From: Apostichopus japonicus
Lineage: Eukaryota; Echinodermata; Holothuroidea; Aspidochirotida; Stichopodidae
Assembly: GCF_037975245.1 (NCBI RefSeq)
Contig: NC_092568.1
Span: forward strand, 26,222,501 to 26,286,500
Length of the DNA: 64,000 nucleotides
Direction of reading: 5' to 3'
The notes beneath the pieces are model-generated. The model saw only the letters and a program-made list of their open reading frames with translations. It was not told the origin of the DNA and did not search any database. The position numbers were made by a program, and so were the translations under genes. Shown in pieces: positions 10,943 through 24,073 of this stretch. Positions within the stretch are counted from its first letter, which is position 1. Each line of letters begins with the position of its first letter.

Positions 10943-13900
10943 ATGGTGTCACTAGCCGAGTAAGTACAATTTTCTCAATTTAGTACTTGATGTCGTCCGG
11001 TTATTATAGTTATATTCCAATCCAAAGTTAGACTTAGCCGAAGCTAAGTTGGCCTATCTTGCCACTAATAAAGCATATAGCCTAGGCTACGTAGCCAGTA
11101 CTCGTTAGGCTAGGCATATAAGCTAATAATGTATTAGTAATACTAAGTAATGAGTATGGGTCAAGCACTAGTAGTAGTAGTACTACTACTTAATCACGTA
11201 CTAGCTACTGCTAGTAACATTTTGTTATACTGTAAATTCGCGATAGTAAGGACATTAAGGGTTATCTGAAAGGATAGCGGTGATGACGATTTTCGCTGAT
11301 TTTGCTCAGCTCTACTTTAGTTCTATTTCATACTAGCATGTGATTTCATTGCACAAAGCAAGGCAACATTTCGCTGCATCACCCCTTCATTGAAGTTAAC
11401 TATGTAATTCCACTGAATGGGCGGAAAGATCCACGAAAGTGTCTCAAAATACAACGTTTATGTTTCTTAGTTTCACACTTAGTTTCACAGCAACTGCAGT
11501 GTATATCAGTACAGCGACCTATGTGTAACACAGTTTGCAAATTTAGGGAACAAATTACCATATTCTACCAAGTACCATACTAAAAAACATAACTGTTCAG
11601 CCATTGGCTACAGTAGTCTTACTGTAGTATACAGTACATCTAAGGGACTAGGAGTAGGACAACCGATTTAAGCAATTATCCTGTCCATAAGAAGGGCTTT
11701 AGGCAGCCATCCATCCAGTCTTCTTTTGCTGTATGTTTACAAATGGAGGGAATGCTCTGTGAAGTTTGTGAACAACCTCCTTACAAAATCAATGGGATTT
11801 TACTGTGTGATTTCCCTCGCATACGACGCATACTAATAATTCATTTGAGAAGTCCAATTGACTTACTGTGTGAAAGTAAAAAAATCTTCGGGGAGCAAGG
11901 CTTGCAATGAACGAATCAAACAAAATATCCCCAAGATTGTTGGGTAACACTAGTGTTACTTAGTGTACTACTTTGCATGTTCCTCAATGAAAGATGGCCG
12001 GGACAGTGACAGCAAAACAAAAAGGGCACGACAGCAATTTTTGCCGCCTGCTGGGTGTATTTTTCAGGGGCACCTTGGCAAACACAGAGGGCACAACAGG
12101 TTTTTGCCACCGGTAATGCCCTACCCTGGTGCCAGTGTAAAATTATCTGTTATTGTTTATCAAGTAAATAATTGTGGAAATTTTCTTTAACCCTGCAGCA
12201 TTCTTCCAGCACCCAGGCAGTGGGGTGTTGAAGATGAAGTGGAGAAAGCATCACAAGAAGTAAGTCATTTTGGTAATTTTCAATAGTCCTCCCAACCCAT
12301 CCTTGGAGTAAATTGCATTCTCATCCTGTGAACTTTTCAGTCTTAACACAAATTATGCAGGTTACTTACTGTCAATATTTAATAAAACATATATTTCTTC
12401 GTTTTGTAATGACAAGATAGTAGGTTTTAGTCGCTTTCTTCTTTCTATTTTCACAGTTAAGTGTTGTATCAGTATCAAGGAACGCTGCACCACCATATGG
12501 CCACAGAAGGGGGTGGATCCCTAGATTGGTTACAGTGAGTATTTTAACACTAATTTGTATGGATGCTTTGGAAGGGAAGTACTTTGGTTAGGGTTGAACA
12601 TTTTAAGCTATTACATAATTTATCAACCTTTTGGTTTAATATGTCTTGGAAACCAAATCTGATTTATTCTGTAAAACATTGAATTACAATTTATCTGACC
12701 TTATTTTAAAAATTTGTTAGCTTTATATGATCGTTACTATCACATTTCAACCCTGTAGTAAATCAGCCAAGCCAATTATGCACAGAATGCTTGTCTTATT
12801 TTTCAGCCAAATGTTGAAGAGTTGTGTTCAACTCTTTAATGAAGTAACTTACTTTTGTTCTTTAGGATTTTGGAGATGGAGGGGCATTTCCAGAGATTCA
12901 TGTTGCTCAGTTCCCACTGGATATGGGAAGACAGAAAGAAAAAACATCCAACGCTCTAGCCAAGACTGTGGATGCCGAAGGGAAAGTACAATATGATGCC
13001 ATTGCAAGACAAGGTCATGGAAAAGATAAGGTATATATATATAGCTGTATAAATCTAGGAAGTATTCAATTTGACCTGTCTTTGTTTCTTACATCATTAT
13101 CTGATTTTGTACTTGGTTGCAGTTATGCCATAGTGAGTAACATGGCCTCATTGATACTGATAGAGGCCATAAGTCCAACAGAAGTCAAACAGTGAACATT
13201 TGTATAAAACAAGATATTTAAAGTGGGGCAGATCTCATATGTTGTCTGTAGTTCCAGCTTATTGAGTCTAACAGTCTTGTTCTGGTCAAAGGTTAACATA
13301 TGTCAAATTTTGTAAGTTTGTAGCCTCAATATCTTTAAGAAGGTCAGGTTGGACTCCGTTAAATAGACTTTAGCAGTAGATGACACATCATATCCTCCTC
13401 AGACATTTCACCTTACGATCTTCTTTGTTGCATTACATTGTCACAGATAATTCATTCCAAGCCACAAGATCTGGTAGCAAAACCAATCACTGATGAAGAT
13501 GACCCAGACATTCAACGTCCTGATGAAGAAGTTGTAGAGGAGGTCAGTGATTTTTGTTTCTTCATTTAAAAATTCCACTCTCACCACCCAGAAATATAGC
13601 AATTCAGCAAAGGAAGACTTTACAGAATGTAATGGTTATGTGAACTTCAATTTATAGCCTACTTGATAGTGCTGTTATTTCTACCAGAGTTTCCATTTCA
13701 CAATTAATCAATTGGAATCATTGTTTATTTCTTTCTTGTTATGTTTTTTTTATTTGTTTTTATACTTTATCTTGTATTTGACAGACCACAGAAAAGACTA
13801 GAGAAGCCTTGCAAAAATTAGTCAATTCTAAAATATCTGCAGCCATGCCTGTAAGACATGCAGAGAAAACTGGTCCTGCACAGTACATCAGGTAAGTCAA

Positions 13901-16900
13901 TAATTCACAAACTTTGGTAGGCAAAGTAGGGTAAAAAAGTTCAAGGAGGGTAATAGTACCTTTGTACCTTCCATTAAAATTGATCCACTTTGTCAAAACA
14001 AGTCTTTTCTTCCTGTTCCTTTTGTCGTCTCGTCCAATTTTGGATAACTGTTGCTTAATATTCCTTAATTTCTTAACTAGTGCATCTCATAACCAGTAAT
14101 TATACGTCTGTAACCTAAACTCTCACACAGTCCTCCTGCATTTTCAGTCTAAGTGAATTGAACCTTGTCATCTTCTCCCCTCCCCTCCCCCCATCCCAAC
14201 CCCCCATTTCTGTTCCCCTTTAACAAAATAGGTAACTTTTGGTCTTACTACAAAAGTTATCAACAACTTGAACAGGTGAAAACTTAAATACATGTTCATC
14301 AAGAAAGCTTCACTTTATAACTGGAGACACAATTTTTGTATCTTTCTACTACCTTTTAGGTACACACCATCTCAACAAGGTATTGCCTTCAATTCAGGGG
14401 CCAAACAAAGAGTGATACGTATGGTTGATGTACAGAAGGATCCCATGGAACCTCCAAGATTCAAGTAAGTTCATTCGGTCTTTTAATTTCAAAAAGCATT
14501 GCTTGCTTCTAACTGCATAAGAAACTTAAGCCAACCCGTGACTGATTTTTACTTTGGTTGAATGGTGGATTGTCATCTGTTGCCGTAGGTATTAGATATA
14601 TCACAGTAAGTTATTTTCTGCATGAATTGATAAATTTAGTAGAAACTGTAGTTGTAAACATTGCTACAAGAATCATAGCCGTGTACTTTTGTCTTCTTCA
14701 GAACTAATAAGAAAATCCCTAGAGGTCCGCCGTCACCACCAGCACCAGTGATGCACTCCCCGACAAGAAAGGTTTGATCATCCATATATAGTCAAAATAA
14801 AATCAGATGCTTACCAGTTGAAAGAATGCTCTGGTGATAAAGTTGATTGTTTGCTTAATAATGATGTTAACTCACATTATGATACCATGATTAGATTCAA
14901 AATTTATTAATTTTTAATCTTTCATGATTGAATTTGGCCATAGCTGAATTTACTTTCCCCTCTCTCTTACCTGTCTCAAATTTCCTTATGCACTTTCCTC
15001 ATGTACTAACTGGTAACGTATTAGCACTGCGCCCTCAATCCTATTTGATGTGTTACATCATCATGACTATTGGGTTGAATTCTTTTCTTTTTTCTTGTTG
15101 TTGCATTGATCCATTAATGTCAGATAATCTTGGGAGAAAGTCTGTTTTCTTCTTCAAAACAAACATCAGACGTAACAGCAGATGTACCCAGTGCACTTTG
15201 CATGCAAGAATTGGGCCAGAAGTTGTTATTGTCTGTAATAACAAAGACCTATGGCCACCATCTAATTTCATCTAGTTAGGATAAACACTTTTCTGTTTTC
15301 ATTAGGGGACACTGTAGCTGTAACTTGATTGAGGAGAAATGGAATATGTCATTTTAGTAATGGAATGTAACAACTGATTTAAAATAACAGCCCAAATACC
15401 TGTGGAAAATTGAAGCTTATAGAAATGGATAATAAGCAGTCACTTAGACATCCAAAGTTTGAGAGAGCTCACTAAAGTTTGGCTACAACGTCACCCAAAC
15501 GAGTGTGATCAGGCTAACTACTTTGGGCTGTATGGTCAGCTATATTGGTGGTGTTTATCTTAGTACTAATCAATAGAGGATGATGTGTCCCCTGCTCATC
15601 AAGTAACCAGTGATGTTATCATCCATTAGTTATCTTATGTACACTTTTTTGTTTGTTACAGGTGACGGTAAAGGAACAGCAAGAATGGAAAATTCCACCG
15701 TGTATCTCTAACTGGAAAAATCAAAAGGTGAGTGAGTCAGTAGTCAGCAATAAATGACTAAATATAAACATTTATGGATGTGGACATATGTGCATGTTGA
15801 GTTGTCAAAGTATCTCTGAGTGTATTATATGGCCCTTAGTATCAAGAAGATATGTTTTTTTTTGTGCTTATTTAGGGGTGGAGGTGTATGCTGATGGTGT
15901 AGATGTTAATGAGAGGTGGAGGTACAAGTTGGTGTTGTACACCTCCTTTTCAACCACACCAAAACTTTCTGAAGTTGTCTACACCCCTCTGTAATATCTT
16001 GGATCCACACCCCCTGATTGCCTTAAAGAAAATTGTGATTTAAATGTGTCAATGTATCGTTCTTTTATTGGCTTCTGAGGACTTCAATTGGTAATAGGTT
16101 TTCAATGTTTTGGTAAGAAACTAAAAGACTTCTGGTTATTACTATGACTCTATCTTCATCAAATTCTGCAAACTGTTTTAATCTCTCAGGGTTATACCAT
16201 TCCACTGGATAAGAGGCTAGCTGCCGATGGACGTGGACTGCAAAGTCCTCAGATCAATGAGAACTTCGCCAAACTGGCAGAAGCTCTGTACATTGCTGAC
16301 AGAAAGGTAAAGATTGAGAGAATTAAATTCTTATTTAAGAAAGCCTTACAAAGTCACTTGAAGGTGATAGTCTCATCATAGGAAAATTCCAAGCATTTTG
16401 TGATACCTAGCTAATAAATTTGATTTGTTTGTGTTGGACTTGGAAAGTACAAGTACATTGTTCATCATCACCAAAGAAAAGGAAAACAGCCAGTCAATTT
16501 GAAAAAGTTAATAATTTATAAGTATCTGTCTTTAATACTCTGACATCTTAAAAGTTACATTACAAATGTAAAATCTGTGTTATAAATTTGCTCTTAGGTA
16601 CTTAGTATGTGTGTGTTTGAATTGGGGGGATGCGGGTGGTTGAGGGAAGGAGTTTAGACTATGAGGGAGGTTAGGCTATGACAACAAACCTTCATGCTAA
16701 TTAAGTCATAACATCATGACCAAATATTAATTAGTCTTTCAACACAGTTTATGCATGAATGTTCTTCATGTATTAGGTGATCAGGTTTCTCAAACACATG
16801 AAATTGATTGTCTTATGTCTGTTTATCTTCTTAGGCTCGAGAAGCTGTGGAGATGAGAGCCTCAATGGAGAGGAAAGTTGCTCAGATTGAGAAGGAGAAG

Positions 16901-18364
16901 CAGGAGGAAAACCTAAGAATGTTGGCAGATAAAGCCAGGAAGGACAGAGCTGGCATACAAACAGTCCGTAAGTTGATCCGCGATGTTTTGTTCATTTTTT
17001 TACGCCCAGGTTAGCTTCTCCCTGTAAAAAAAAAACTGAATTAGTATGGCATTAATATAAAATTTAGACGCATATTGCGGCATATAAAACGTATGCCCAG
17101 CAGACATGATGATTTGCTGATTTGATGGCTATCCAAGTAATTATGAAATAATTTGACATTCTTGTTCATTTTGAATGGGAATCTTGCTCAGTTGATTTAA
17201 ATGAAAGTCACAGAATAGAACAAAAATTATGAGCCCAACTGTAAGTTGTGATCAAGCGCAATAACTCTGGTAAGATCTTGAGCCAATGGATTGCTTAATG
17301 TGCAAGACACAAGTTTGTAAGATATACTTATTTACATTCAACATTGGCTACGGCCAGTATTTGGTATTGGAAGCAAGCATCATACTCTGATGTTCTGTTA
17401 GTTTATTGCTTTCTCGGTGTACCTGACCTTATGTATCCTGTGTTCACATGTGCTCATGTGATAACAGTACTGCGAGTGTCTTCATAGCTTTGAGTTTGAA
17501 TAGGGTATGAGAGAAATAAAAGGCACTTTGAAGAAATATTCTGTACAAAAAATGTGTTATTCCAATAATATTGTGATACTTTCATATCTTTGTCTCGTCT
17601 AAACAGAGGCAAATGTTGATGCCAAGGACAGAGATAAGCTTCGGGATGAAAGACACAAGGATCGTCAGAGGCAGAGAAATATTAACAGAGCTGGAGCCGA
17701 TAAAAGGTTTGTAACAAGATGCTTGGAAAGTGAGGACTCTCTGATGTTGCATCCTAATCCTCCCCTATTTGCCTTACCATATCCTTGGCCCTCCATATCT
17801 TTCCCTATTGAGCTTCTATATCCTCCCCTACTGGCCCTCTACATCCCACTATTGGAATTCTTAGAGGGGGTAAGGAGGTTGATACCAAATAAAATCATAG
17901 ATGAAATATCAGTAAATTTTATGATTGACAATGACTTATTCTCATAACAAAACAATAAAACAAAAGGAGTATGAGATAGGAACATTAAATGAGAAGGGGG
18001 AAGCACATCTTTTGGGAGAAGATATGATTGGTTCATAAATATTCCTGGTAGGATCGAAACGTCAGGCCCTCTTACTTTTACACGTTCTCTTACACAGACT
18101 CTTCAGTGGATAAGCAGTTTGCTAACAGTTTAGTTTGATTTCTATTTTTTATAAATATTAACATACTTTGCAATTGATGTTTGTTGGGAAGTTGAATATG
18201 GTTTGAATTCTAGTAATGATATGAAGTGAAAATATGCTTTAAAATTATTTTCAAATGATAATATGCAATAGCATCCTACACAGGTCATCGAAATTGCAGA
18301 AAGTATGGCTTTATATATAGATATATATATATATAGATATATATATATATATATATATAGATAT

Positions 18365-18428
<64 letters not shown>

Positions 18429-20595
18429 CTATATATATATATATCTATATATATATATATATATATATATCTCATGGTTTCCTTTGAAGGTCAAAACTTG
18501 AGAAACAGAGGGAGAGAGACATCAGTGAGAAGATTGCTCTGGGTTTACCTAATGCTGGAGGTAAAGGAGGAGGAGATGACATGCAGTTTGACCAAAGACT
18601 TTTTGGTTCCAGTAAAGTAAGTCCATCGTATGATTTGTGAAAAGCATTTTGTAGAGCTGGTTATCGCAAAGAGGTACAGGTTTTATTTCAAGGACTACAG
18701 GGAATGGTGCTTAAGCTCTTTGAATTGAAAAATTGTTCTCTTGTATGTATTTTAGATCCTCCTGCAAGCAGGAACTCGCGAATAAGCCACAATTGGCTTA
18801 TCAAAGCTGCAAACTGACCAAAGTCAGCCTCTTAGATTCATATTTAACTTCCGTGATTATTAATTGTCAATTGTCAACAACTCTGTAACTGGACAACATA
18901 CATTAATCTTGGTGTGACTCGAACTTGGGACCTCTTGTTCTTGTCAGGAGTCGGCGACCTCAATTGTGAAGCAATTTGAATAAAATAACAATTTAGTTGT
19001 GTACAACTATAAAGTCTTGGACCAAGGACCATACATTATGTCAGTTATGTGAAATGACTCTAGTTGACACTGATCAAGTTTTTTAAATTTTTTTGATGTA
19101 TGTCTATTATTCCCAAACAAAACATTAGACTACTAGCAATCTTGTAGCAATACTTTTCAGCTATGTCAAGGTATGTTAGCTCCCAATGTGTGATCATTTG
19201 GAGGTCAGAGTTGACAATGATATTGGCCGATAAAAGGCCAATAACGTAGCCTGGGACAGAAGAGCTAAAGTGCCACATAAATGGGTAATCCATGGAAAAA
19301 CCACAATAGAAAACAGATGTCTTTTAGGTGGAATTTCAAAGTCCTCTCATATTTTAAGAAGCCTCATGAAATAGTCATCAACAGTGATAGCTTTCTCTTA
19401 CAGTAAACATATTTTAATCTGTGTTGTTGTCCTTGGTAGTGTTGTTTGTTTGTTTGTTGTTTGTCAGTCACTCCTGAAGTCTTTCGTTTACTTCAAGGCA
19501 CATGCAAGTGAAATTGTATTCCAAGCATGTATCATTAACGACAGCATTTGATGCTATCTTTTACTAGGGTTTGGACAGCGGATACGCTGGAGGTGAAGAT
19601 GAATCGTACAACGTTTACAGTGAACCCTGGAGGAAGAACCAGAACATGGCTAACACCATCTATAAACCCAGCAAGAATGCTGACAAAGATGTCTATGGAG
19701 ATGACCTGGATACACTTCTTAAAGAAAAAAGGTCAGTTTATCTCGCAGTCAGTCAGATTAAAAAAATATATCTTTCTAAATGTAACCGGGAATGATGAAT
19801 TTGCTGATTGGAGTAAGCATTGTGAGTGCATCAGTGAGCCTACTTTATTTCAAGTTTACAGCAATGAAGTAAAGCGGTGGGATGGTAGACTATTTAGAGA
19901 GAAAAAATATTCTAAATCACACTCACAAAAAGGTTCTGTGGTGTGGTTTAAAGGTGAAAATTGATACCTTGTTATTGAGATTTGTTAACAGTCTGTATAA
20001 CATTAACAGGATACTGTTATGGACAAAACTTAACTTGTCAACTGTTTAACTTATTAGCAGTTATTATAGCAGTGATTTGACTTCATACATGGGCAGAATG
20101 GTTACTCTCAGATATAAATGGGTAAGGTAGGGAGAGGGGGGGGGGGGTAGAAGGAGGTTGAGGAACAGCAGTTTGCTGATGCATGTTGATAATCATCTGG
20201 CTTTAAAAGATGTAAAGAAGTAAAGAGAAAAAAGGGAGTTTTCAGGTGATGATACTTTTGAGCAACTACCCATATTGCAACTTACTTTTGAAATGCCATA
20301 ATCAGGCATTCAACTTTGCTTTGATTGGTCACTATATGGTTTGAGATCGAGTCTTCTTGAACAGTCTTCTTGAATGTTTTCCAACAGGTTTGTCCCAGAC
20401 AAAGAGTTTGCTGGAACAGACAGGCTTCGGCGTCGCGAAGGACCTGTCCAGTATGAGAAGGAAGAAGAAGAAGATCCTTTCAACTTGGATAACTTCTTCC
20501 GAGAAGCCAGGAAGGCAGATAAACGTCCATCGGAGGGAGTCTCATCCAAAGCTGATGATAATGATAGAAGTGGTAAGAGAAGGAAGGACAAGTAG
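10943..20595 (+). CDS. SNW1: SNW1 (SKIP), SNW-domain spliceosome and transcription co-regulator
   Basis: Fifteen exons: 10943-10959, 12199-12259, 12457-12534, 12866-13030, 13447-13542, 13785-13891, 14360-14464, 14702-14771, 15662-15727, 16190-16306, 16835-16967, 17607-17706, 18490-18616, 19568-19731, 20388-20595. They give 537 aa (human 536). The first exon codes only five and two-thirds codons. Conserved blocks include GWIPRL and [15 protein letters not shown] (residues about 46-66), [22 protein letters not shown], and the name-giving ISNWKN at 248-253. These are followed by [15 protein letters not shown], a basic coiled region, and a C-terminal acidic EEEEDPF run with a lysine/arginine tail. 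SNW1 is a component of the activated spliceosome (Prp45 family) and a nuclear-receptor and Notch co-regulator. Most donors are GTAAGT-like; exon 8 uses a weaker GTTTGA. Identity is certain from near-continuous family identity. Confidence 0.98.
18044..18131 (-). repeat. Interspersed repeat copy related to the inverted repeat at 40138
   Basis: TAGGATCGAAACGTCAGGCC, then CTTACTTT, ACAC, TCT, and GTGGATAAGCAGTTTGCTAA closely match 40250-40331. It lies in SNW1 intron 12. Confidence 0.7.
18312..18471. repeat. TA/TAGA microsatellite of about 160 bp
   Basis: An almost uninterrupted TA run with scattered TAGA and TCTA variants. It ends about 18 bases before the SNW1 exon 13 acceptor at 18489. Confidence 0.95.
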
Positions 20596-22280
20596 AGGAT
20601 GCTAAAGGATTGCGATACGATGATGATGGAGACTTTCATCAGTGATGAAACTTCACTTTTCTTGTTCTTGTTATAACTTTGACAGTCGCAGAGTTGGGAC
20701 AGCTCATGTTTGACTGCAAGAGAGAGAATTTAGCAAGTTCAATTCTAAGCTTGGGCAACCCTGAATGTCATGACTGAAGTTTGGGCATGAGACACAACTG
20801 CCCACCTGTAGATTAAAGTTATTAAAAGCTCAACTATATGTTTATTACATATATGGCTATGTGTACCATTTGATTGTTTATCATGTGCAGTGTAAACATG
20901 GTGACATTAATCAAGGTTTTGTGAAGACGAGAGGTTTGTACGATGGTTTTAAATTGTGTCTCGATACTTGGGGGTTATGCTTGTCGTAGTTATTTTCAAG
21001 TTAAATGATGTGACATAATTGGGGGATAATTGTTGTCCAGTATCGCATCGCAAAAATGCCATGCAATATGGGCAAATAGACAAGTGCAAAGGTAAAGCAG
21101 TTTTGTGCACAGAAACCATCACATTCTATTTGAGACAATTGTCAGAGCCTTCTAAAACTGCTAAACTAAAATGAATTATTACCTGCATAATACAACATTT
21201 TTTACAGCATAGGAGTGCAAGGTAGCTGTTAACACTTCCCTCAAATTCTATACATGGGTATGCAATAGTTCAGATTAGATATTGTTCATTATATACCCTT
21301 GTTTTTAGCCCCCAATCCTTATTAATATTTGTAGTCAGATGTCAAGGCTTTTCATCTTATATATCAATGAATTTTGCCAATAATTAATCCTCACATTTTG
21401 TTTTATGATCAGAAGTCCCTGTTTGTCTGCAATGTCTTATGCTAGGATTTTTTTTAATGTAATATTCGTAATGTATATTACACTGACAATTTGTTTATAT
21501 TTTCCATTTTTTTATTTCCCAAGCCAACTTGTGTGTTGTTTAATTTCATACTGTGGCTTTTGACAGTAACCTTCTTCTCACAGCAAAACATGGTTAAATA
21601 GGGATGTAAACCAATTAAGGCATTTTTTAGTGAAAAATGGGTCCAGTCCTTCCGTTCATTTCATATTTTGCCTTTCTATTGCTCTACGCCTTGCCCTGTG
21701 ATGAATTTTAGTTTCTGTGATAGGGTGCTTCAAATTTTAATCTAACACTGACTTACGTCGAGAAGTGACGTCAGTGCGGCACATTGTTCTAATATTCTCT
21801 GAACTTTCATAAGTTATTATAAGTGGGTTCAGCATATTAGCAACATGTCTCAGGGGTGAATATTCAATACTTTGATGTCAAAGGGAAGACAAATTTGAGT
21901 AAATTGTGTTTTGTTTCTTGGTTCTGATTTGTTAAACTTAACTGCTTTAAAGGAAGATATATGATCGAACATAATTGAATCAGTAGTTTCATATCTTTGT
22001 GCTCCAACATGGGAAAAAATATACATAATGGATTGTATAATAGAAGAGTCTTGTCTCACAGAAAGATAAATTTCTGTAATATCGCATGTAGATCGGTTTC
22101 ATCATTAAAATATTTTGTATTACCTTCTTAAAATCATCATTTGGAAGAAGTTGCACATTGTCAATTTTTATGCCTTGTGTAGTCACATGATGGTTCTCTT
22201 GTTATGTTTTTTCTTTGTTCTTTGCTTTGTTCTAAATGTAAAGCCTCTTCTAATAAATTTACATCAATACTCATAATCCT
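20596..22280 (+). other. SNW1 3' UTR (presumed)
   Basis: AT-rich non-coding sequence after the SNW1 stop, with no competing exon. An early ATTAAA occurs near 20820 and a canonical AATAAA at 22252-22257, so short and long 3' UTR forms are possible. Confidence 0.5.
22252..22257 (+). terminator. Candidate SNW1 poly(A) signal
   Basis: AATAAA followed within 30 bases by a T-rich and GT-containing stretch, as expected for a cleavage and polyadenylation site. Confidence 0.45.
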
Positions 22281-24073
22281 TTGTTTTTAATTTATTTTGT
22301 TTTACTTTGACTGGTTCTTGTATGTGGACTACCAATGTGTTGTTTCCCATACTCCCAACACACCCCACCCTACTTTAGAAATATCCAAGAGTTGCTTCCT
22401 TTTATTTTTCCAATCCTCAAAATTTTGCCTGATGGCAAAATCAAATCAGTCCCGTCAGTACTCAAACTGTGAACTTGATAGATTGTTCCTTTGGAGTTAG
22501 TCATGGAAGCAGAAATTTTAGTTCAAATTAAATCTTTTGATTGACAAACAAACGAAAAATAATTAACCAATGTAGTTCGGTAGATCGGCAATCCACGTTT
22601 AATTTTGAAGAATGAAATATGAAATTTTCCAGGTTACAGTTTGCATGTAATTATACTAATATGGAAAAGAATCTTAGCGACGAAATGTTGATAAACAAAT
22701 GGAACCATTGAAGGCACATAGGCCTACCAAACGAAGTCGACGACATGAAGCAAAACAGTATAATACAGAAACACGTTAGTTAACTTGATATAGTTATATA
22801 AGTGTATCTGTTGCGGAGAATTGACATTTTGAAATTGGTTTATATTATTTCATTTTGAAATGATTCATGATAACTTTCCTCAACGCAACAAAGCGTGCGG
22901 TTGATATAGTTCACTACATGTCTAATTGTACACTTCTCGTTGTCAGAGAAAGATTGAAGAATCAGAATCTAAGGAAAGACCTGTTTTAGCATGCTTTGAC
23001 AAAAGGACTACTGTTGACCTGAAAATTTGTCTTTATCACTGATCTATGTCTGACCAACCTGAGAGAGACATCCAACAATAATCGCACCTAGAAATGACAA
23101 AATTCATGTTAGGCACCATAGGTTACAAGTGAAATAAACATTACACTATTATTATTCTTGTTATTATTATCATTTTGGACGGTGGGAATGGGGGTGGGGG
23201 GTGATCGAGATAGACCTTTTTAATTGTTAATAACTCGCAAATAACAGATTAGCCAAAGTTGACCAACCTATACATGGATCAGAATTTTCAGAATGCAAAG
23301 TAAAGCTGAATTTTTTAAACGGTTTTTCTTGGCATGCACAGGTCGTGACGTATTCGGTAGAGGCAAAGACCCTCTAGAAACTATGTTATAGAAGACCATT
23401 GTATTTCGATGTGCTATACTGCTTACGAATTCGCCTGTATAGCCCTGGTTTGCACTGTTCCAGACTACGCGAGGCAACTCTTTTGTTTTCAGAACACTCA
23501 GGCATGAAAACAAATGCACATTGGGTATTGCGCAATATTTTGTTTTACAAAATATATATTATCATGTAAATTCCTTACAAATTGTCTAAATGATAAAGAC
23601 ACAATATGTGCTAAAAATGGGTAATATTTTCATATTCTTTCATTATTTATGAAAATAACAAAATTTTCTCCAAATAACGTTAATCTTGCAGGTTCGTACG
23701 AAAATGATTCCGAACTACCTTTTTAAGTTTAAAACCTACGTACTCTGGTGGAAAGTTATTATGGCTTCCATCGAAACGGTTCAGTGGACATGAGTCGCTG
23801 ACTGCGAGTAAGCCCGGATACTTCAGTCACAATACAGTCATCAAAATACAAGGACCTTCCTACTGCATATGAGAAACGTAGTTTTTTGGTGTCTGCTGGG
23901 AATTCAGTAACAGCGCGTCGGAGAAGGGCTGCCATCACCGAAATGACCGTTCAATGCAAATCCTTATTAAAGGTACTCATCTAGGCCTATAGTAATAGTT
24001 TCATACAGAACTGTGTCACTAGGCTTGAACCTAGGCTGTAAACTAGACAGTGACCGAAATAGACCTGAAAATT
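22281..24073. other. Intergenic region and TTC13 promoter/5' UTR
   Basis: No conserved exon seen. The last 300 bases (about 23760-24073) are richer in CpG and contain AGGCCTA and CCTAGG motifs like the other gene starts in this window, so the TTC13 transcription start is probably here. A G-rich tract sits near 23190. Confidence 0.45.

Noticed and set aside
18305-18487. Open frame of Tyr/Ile repeats
   Set aside because: Translation of the TA microsatellite.
19548-19964. Plus-strand frame of 138 codons
   Set aside because: Wrong frame over SNW1 exon 14 and the following intron. The SNW1 frame is the conserved one.
24050-24073. Upstream in-frame GTG start for TTC13
   Set aside because: Not an ATG. 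The ATG at 24074 begins directly with a good signal peptide.
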